In this document: piece after piece, positions 61,566-64,000 of the stretch | How the letters are laid out: each line of letters opens with the position of its first letter | How positions within the stretch are numbered: position 1 is the stretch's first letter | Source: Pleomorphochaeta sp963678575 | GTDB taxonomy: Bacteria > Spirochaetota > Spirochaetia > Sphaerochaetales > Sphaerochaetaceae | Reading direction: 5' to 3' | Assembly: GCA_963678575.2 (NCBI GenBank) | Contig: CAXXHV010000002.1 | Span: 1,736,001 to 1,800,000 of the forward strand | DNA: 64,000 nucleotides | The notes under the pieces: model-generated | Told to the model about the DNA's origin: nothing | The model's input: the letters and a program-made list of their open reading frames with translations, nothing else | The model's database searches: none | Translations under genes and position numbers: made by a program

Positions 61566-63911
61566 TTAAAAAATTAAAAAATAAAACCAAGGATAATGTG
61601 TTAATAACAATTTCATTGAAAAGGTACTAGACAGCAGACTAATTGAAAACATGACCAATAAACTAATTATTAATGTAATTCCCAAAGATTTTACTTCTTC
61701 AACAATAAACTCATTTAAATATAATTGTTTTAATTTTGTTTTTTCCATACCACAAGAAAAAAGGCTTCCAATTTCACGTTTACGACTATATAAACTCAGA
61801 TTAATTGAAGAATAACCATTTGTTATATTCAATAAAAAAATAATTAGTCCTATTCCACAAATTAATAGAATAAACACTTTTATATCAACATCTTGATTTT
61901 CTAAAATTTCATTACCTGTTGTAATATTAAACCTATCATTAAAAGAAGAATTAGCTTTAAAAGTTTTCTCAATATATTCTTTCGCATCCTTTAAATTGCT
62001 ATCATTTACTTTCAGTTTTAACTCAAAAATAGCTCTTGCTTCTTTAGCTTTATCATGATTTTCAATTAATAACTTTTGAGTTTCTAAATCTGTAAATATT
62101 GCCACCTCAAACGGTCTTAGTCTTTCTTCTATTTGACCAGTCGAGTTAATAATTTTATCAATTTTAATTTTTTTGCTTGGATTTGCACCACTCAAATATA
62201 TTGTTAAAAACGATGGATTATCTAAATATTTAATATATTTAGCTTTTGATAAAGGAACTTTTGAATCACTTTGGATAATATTCAATAATAAAAATTCACC
62301 TTTTTTGCCACCGAGTTTCTCAAGTTCACTCTCTTCCAATCCAATTAGTGCCCCGTCAATTCTCTTATCATTTGAATTTTTCAAATAATCTTCAAATTGT
62401 TCAAAAACAATATTCTCTTTTACCTCATCAGAAAAATTTATATCTGAGGATATATTAAAATATTTATTCCTGGAAATATAAGCTTTTTCATGCGGTAATA
62501 TACTCATTATTTCAGTTAATACTTTAGGGGTTTCTTGTTCACTTGAAGAATAAGTAGCATTTATATTATAAGCACTTTCATAGGCAGAAAAATCACGAAA
62601 ATAATAAGATACTCCAACAGTTATAAAAAAACAGGATATAATAATAATTCCAACTGCAGTTATATATCTAAGACTCTTAATTGAATTCATATTATTCAAT
62701 CTAAGCTCTTTCCATAAATTCTCACTTTTTTTTCGTTTTTTATTTTTTGAGTTAAAATTCCCTCTTATCCCCTCAATAATATTAATTTTAGCAATAATTT
62801 TTGCAGGAGAAATTACAGCAATAACAACAATAAAAAGAGATATAAAAATTATAAAAAATGAAAGTAATAAAGAAAACTCTAAAGGAATAATCTTATTTAA
62901 CATTCTAATTTCTTGCATTTTTATATAAAGAAAATTCATTAGAAAATATCCCAATACATGTCCTATTAAAATAGGTAATATTGATATCAAAACAGCTTCT
63001 TTCAATAAACTTAAATAAATTTGGAAATCGGTTGTACCAATTGATTTAAACATTGATAACTCTTTAACCTTTCGAAATCCCCAAACTCTAAAAATATTTC
63101 TAATAAAAAAGATAAATAATAAGACTGCAGATGTTATTGATATCACATATATCAATATTGGATAAAAGGCTTCCAATCCAACTAACTCTACCCTATAATA
63201 ATGTGATAAAACTTTTGAAAATTCCAAAGAAACACTATATCCTAATTGTTTTTCAATATCATTTTTTATTTTTTCTCTATTTTTATAAGCGTCTTTAAAA
63301 TCATCAAATCTTAAAGAAGCCTGTAACATATCACTTTTTTTCGGAACAGTTAGTGCAAAGTTTATATTTAAATATTTATTGTAAACCTTGTTATAAACTC
63401 CAACAATTTGATATTTTGCATTATTTGAAATTTTAAAATTTTCTTTTGCTGTATACGTTGCAGTGGGATTAACTTCGCTATCATTAATATACCTCTGTCC
63501 TTCTTTCAACAAAACAGAGTCCCCTAATTTTAAATTGTTTTTTAACATAACATTTCTTGATAATACAATTTCATTTTCATTTCTAGCAAATCGCCCAACC
63601 AAAAGATTTGAATATTCTCGCATTTCATTTATGCCATTATCTTGAAAATTTAATACAAGCATGGAATCATTTAACATAGCTGAATTTTGTTGCTCAGTCA
63701 CACCTCCAACTATTTTTATTCCATTAATAGTTTTAAGTTTTTGAATATCATTAGAGGATAATGAAAAATCAAGACTTGCATCAGCAAACTCAAACATTCT
63801 TAAAGCTTTATAATTATTTTGAATATTTGTGTAAACAAAATAAAAAATCATAGTAAAAAAAATACTTGTTATCAGAATCGAAATAAAAATTGGGAAATTC
63901 TTCTTATTCAT
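61566..63911 (-). CDS. FtsX/MacB-type ABC exporter permease, probably truncated by an in-frame stop
   Basis: 781 residues with two FtsX domains: helix 1, a large extracytoplasmic domain, three helices near 250-370 (FFIRNIFRVWGFRKVKELSMFKSIGTT), then the same layout again to the end. The frame stops at TAA 61566-61568 in the middle of the last helix, within repeated TTTTTTAA units; the same frame continues for 30 codons (FFIYGVNILLYYFFLSNIL, then KQPTIELIRKE) to a stop at 61473, giving the usual FtsX C-terminus. So the current allele probably lacks its final helix. It follows the ATPase gene with an 8-bp overlap. Substrate unknown (antimicrobial peptide or lipoprotein export are typical). Confidence 0.85.
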   Translation of the reverse strand: MNKKNFPIFISILITSIFFTMIFYFVYTNIQNNYKALRMFEFADASLDFSLSSNDIQKLKTINGIKIVGGVTEQQNSAMLNDSMLVLNFQDNGINEMREYSNLLVGRFARNENEIVLSRNVMLKNNLKLGDSVLLKEGQRYINDSEVNPTATYTAKENFKISNNAKYQIVGVYNKVYNKYLNINFALTVPKKSDMLQASLRFDDFKDAYKNREKIKNDIEKQLGYSVSLEFSKVLSHYYRVELVGLEAFYPILIYVISITSAVLLFIFFIRNIFRVWGFRKVKELSMFKSIGTTDFQIYLSLLKEAVLISILPILIGHVLGYFLMNFLYIKMQEIRMLNKIIPLEFSLLLSFFIIFISLFIVVIAVISPAKIIAKINIIEGIRGNFNSKNKKRKKSENLWKELRLNNMNSIKSLRYITAVGIIIISCFFITVGVSYYFRDFSAYESAYNINATYSSSEQETPKVLTEIMSILPHEKAYISRNKYFNISSDINFSDEVKENIVFEQFEDYLKNSNDKRIDGALIGLEESELEKLGGKKGEFLLLNIIQSDSKVPLSKAKYIKYLDNPSFLTIYLSGANPSKKIKIDKIINSTGQIEERLRPFEVAIFTDLETQKLLIENHDKAKEARAIFELKLKVNDSNLKDAKEYIEKTFKANSSFNDRFNITTGNEILENQDVDIKVFILLICGIGLIIFLLNITNGYSSINLSLYSRKREIGSLFSCGMEKTKLKQLYLNEFIVEEVKSLGITLIISLLVMFSISLLSSTFSMKLLLTHYPWFYFLIF

Positions 63912-64000
63912 TTAAATCATCCCCCACAATTTTACCATCTACAAGTGTAATTATTCTTTTTGCTTTTAGAGCTACTTTCTCATCATGAGTAATAAGAAGG
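63904..64000 (-). CDS. ABC exporter ATPase, C-terminal end only
   Basis: The last 31 codons of a gene entering from the right edge: LLITHDEKVALKAKRIITLVDGKIVGDDLNE. THDE is the switch-histidine (H-loop) segment and RIITLVDGKIV the typical end of a MacB/LolD-type ATPase. It overlaps the permease start by 8 bp and is its energy-coupling partner. Walker motifs lie beyond the window. Confidence 0.85.
   Translation of the reverse strand, partial: LLITHDEKVALKAKRIITLVDGKIVGDDLNE

Noticed and set aside
1..64000. CRISPR arrays, tRNA or rRNA genes, insertion sequences
   Set aside because: No regularly spaced repeats, cloverleaf-type GC-richer segments or transposase reading frames were found on reading through the window; small RNAs could be missed without a covariance-model search.

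Overview
The window is strongly AT-rich, densely coded DNA from a Gram-negative, probably anaerobic bacterium. A TolC/RND efflux operon shows an outer membrane. Two BMP-type binding proteins start with signal peptides ending ...FAGGSKE and ...FASGKAE, a style common in spirochaetes (Treponema/Spirochaeta/Brachyspira relatives), so Spirochaetota is my best guess; this rests on protein style, not on a marker gene. I saw no rRNA, tRNA or CRISPR array.

Layout. 1-3.9 kb: housekeeping genes on the minus strand (DUF1275 membrane protein, DEDDh exonuclease, D-aminoacyl-tRNA deacylase, SPL-like radical SAM enzyme, PNPOx-fold protein, SDR). 4-6 kb: a Crp/Fnr regulator divergent from a two-gene permease whose second half carries a ferredoxin domain. 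6-9 kb: M19 dipeptidase, AraC regulator, iron alcohol dehydrogenase. 9.3-18.9 kb: GntR regulator, two-subunit xanthine dehydrogenase, a BMP-type nucleoside/purine ABC importer and a lipoprotein. 19-25 kb: RND efflux operon with a PG0541-type small protein and a MarR regulator. 25.4-34.1 kb: a long minus-strand operon joining an MtnA-like isomerase, a class II aldolase and purine nucleoside phosphorylase to a second BMP-type importer, with a divergent DeoR regulator. The three enzymes together look like a route from purine nucleosides to dihydroxyacetone phosphate plus an aldehyde.

35-46 kb: a strongly promoted small secreted protein, then hydroxyacid genes: a D-2-hydroxyacid dehydrogenase with an orphan PTS-type membrane protein, a YheO-like regulator, an MFS carrier, and a GntP permease/UxaA-type dehydratase/LarA-type racemase operon facing a GntR-FCD regulator across a 30-bp perfect palindrome. 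46.5-47.2 kb: remnant of an acetylpolyamine amidohydrolase gene and msrB.

47.3-59.2 kb: a defence island in which every gene is on the minus strand. It holds a type I restriction-modification system (hsdM, hsdS with three 12-bp TAEL repeats, hsdR with an apparent N-terminal frameshift), a DUF262/DUF1524 GmrSD-like protein, and a large RloC/PrrC-like ATPase that may be a tRNA anticodon nuclease. It lies between an intact class I fructose-bisphosphate aldolase gene and a broken, nearly identical 308-bp copy of part of that gene, suggesting recent arrival by homologous recombination. 59.3-64 kb: a truncated TetR gene, a small unknown protein, peroxiredoxin, an EncFtn-like ferritin, and an FtsX-type ABC exporter whose permease ends at an in-frame stop inside an A/T repeat.

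The items I rate highest are the nucleoside-to-DHAP operon, the restriction/RloC-like/GmrSD island with its aldolase duplication, and the LarA/UxaA hydroxyacid operon.
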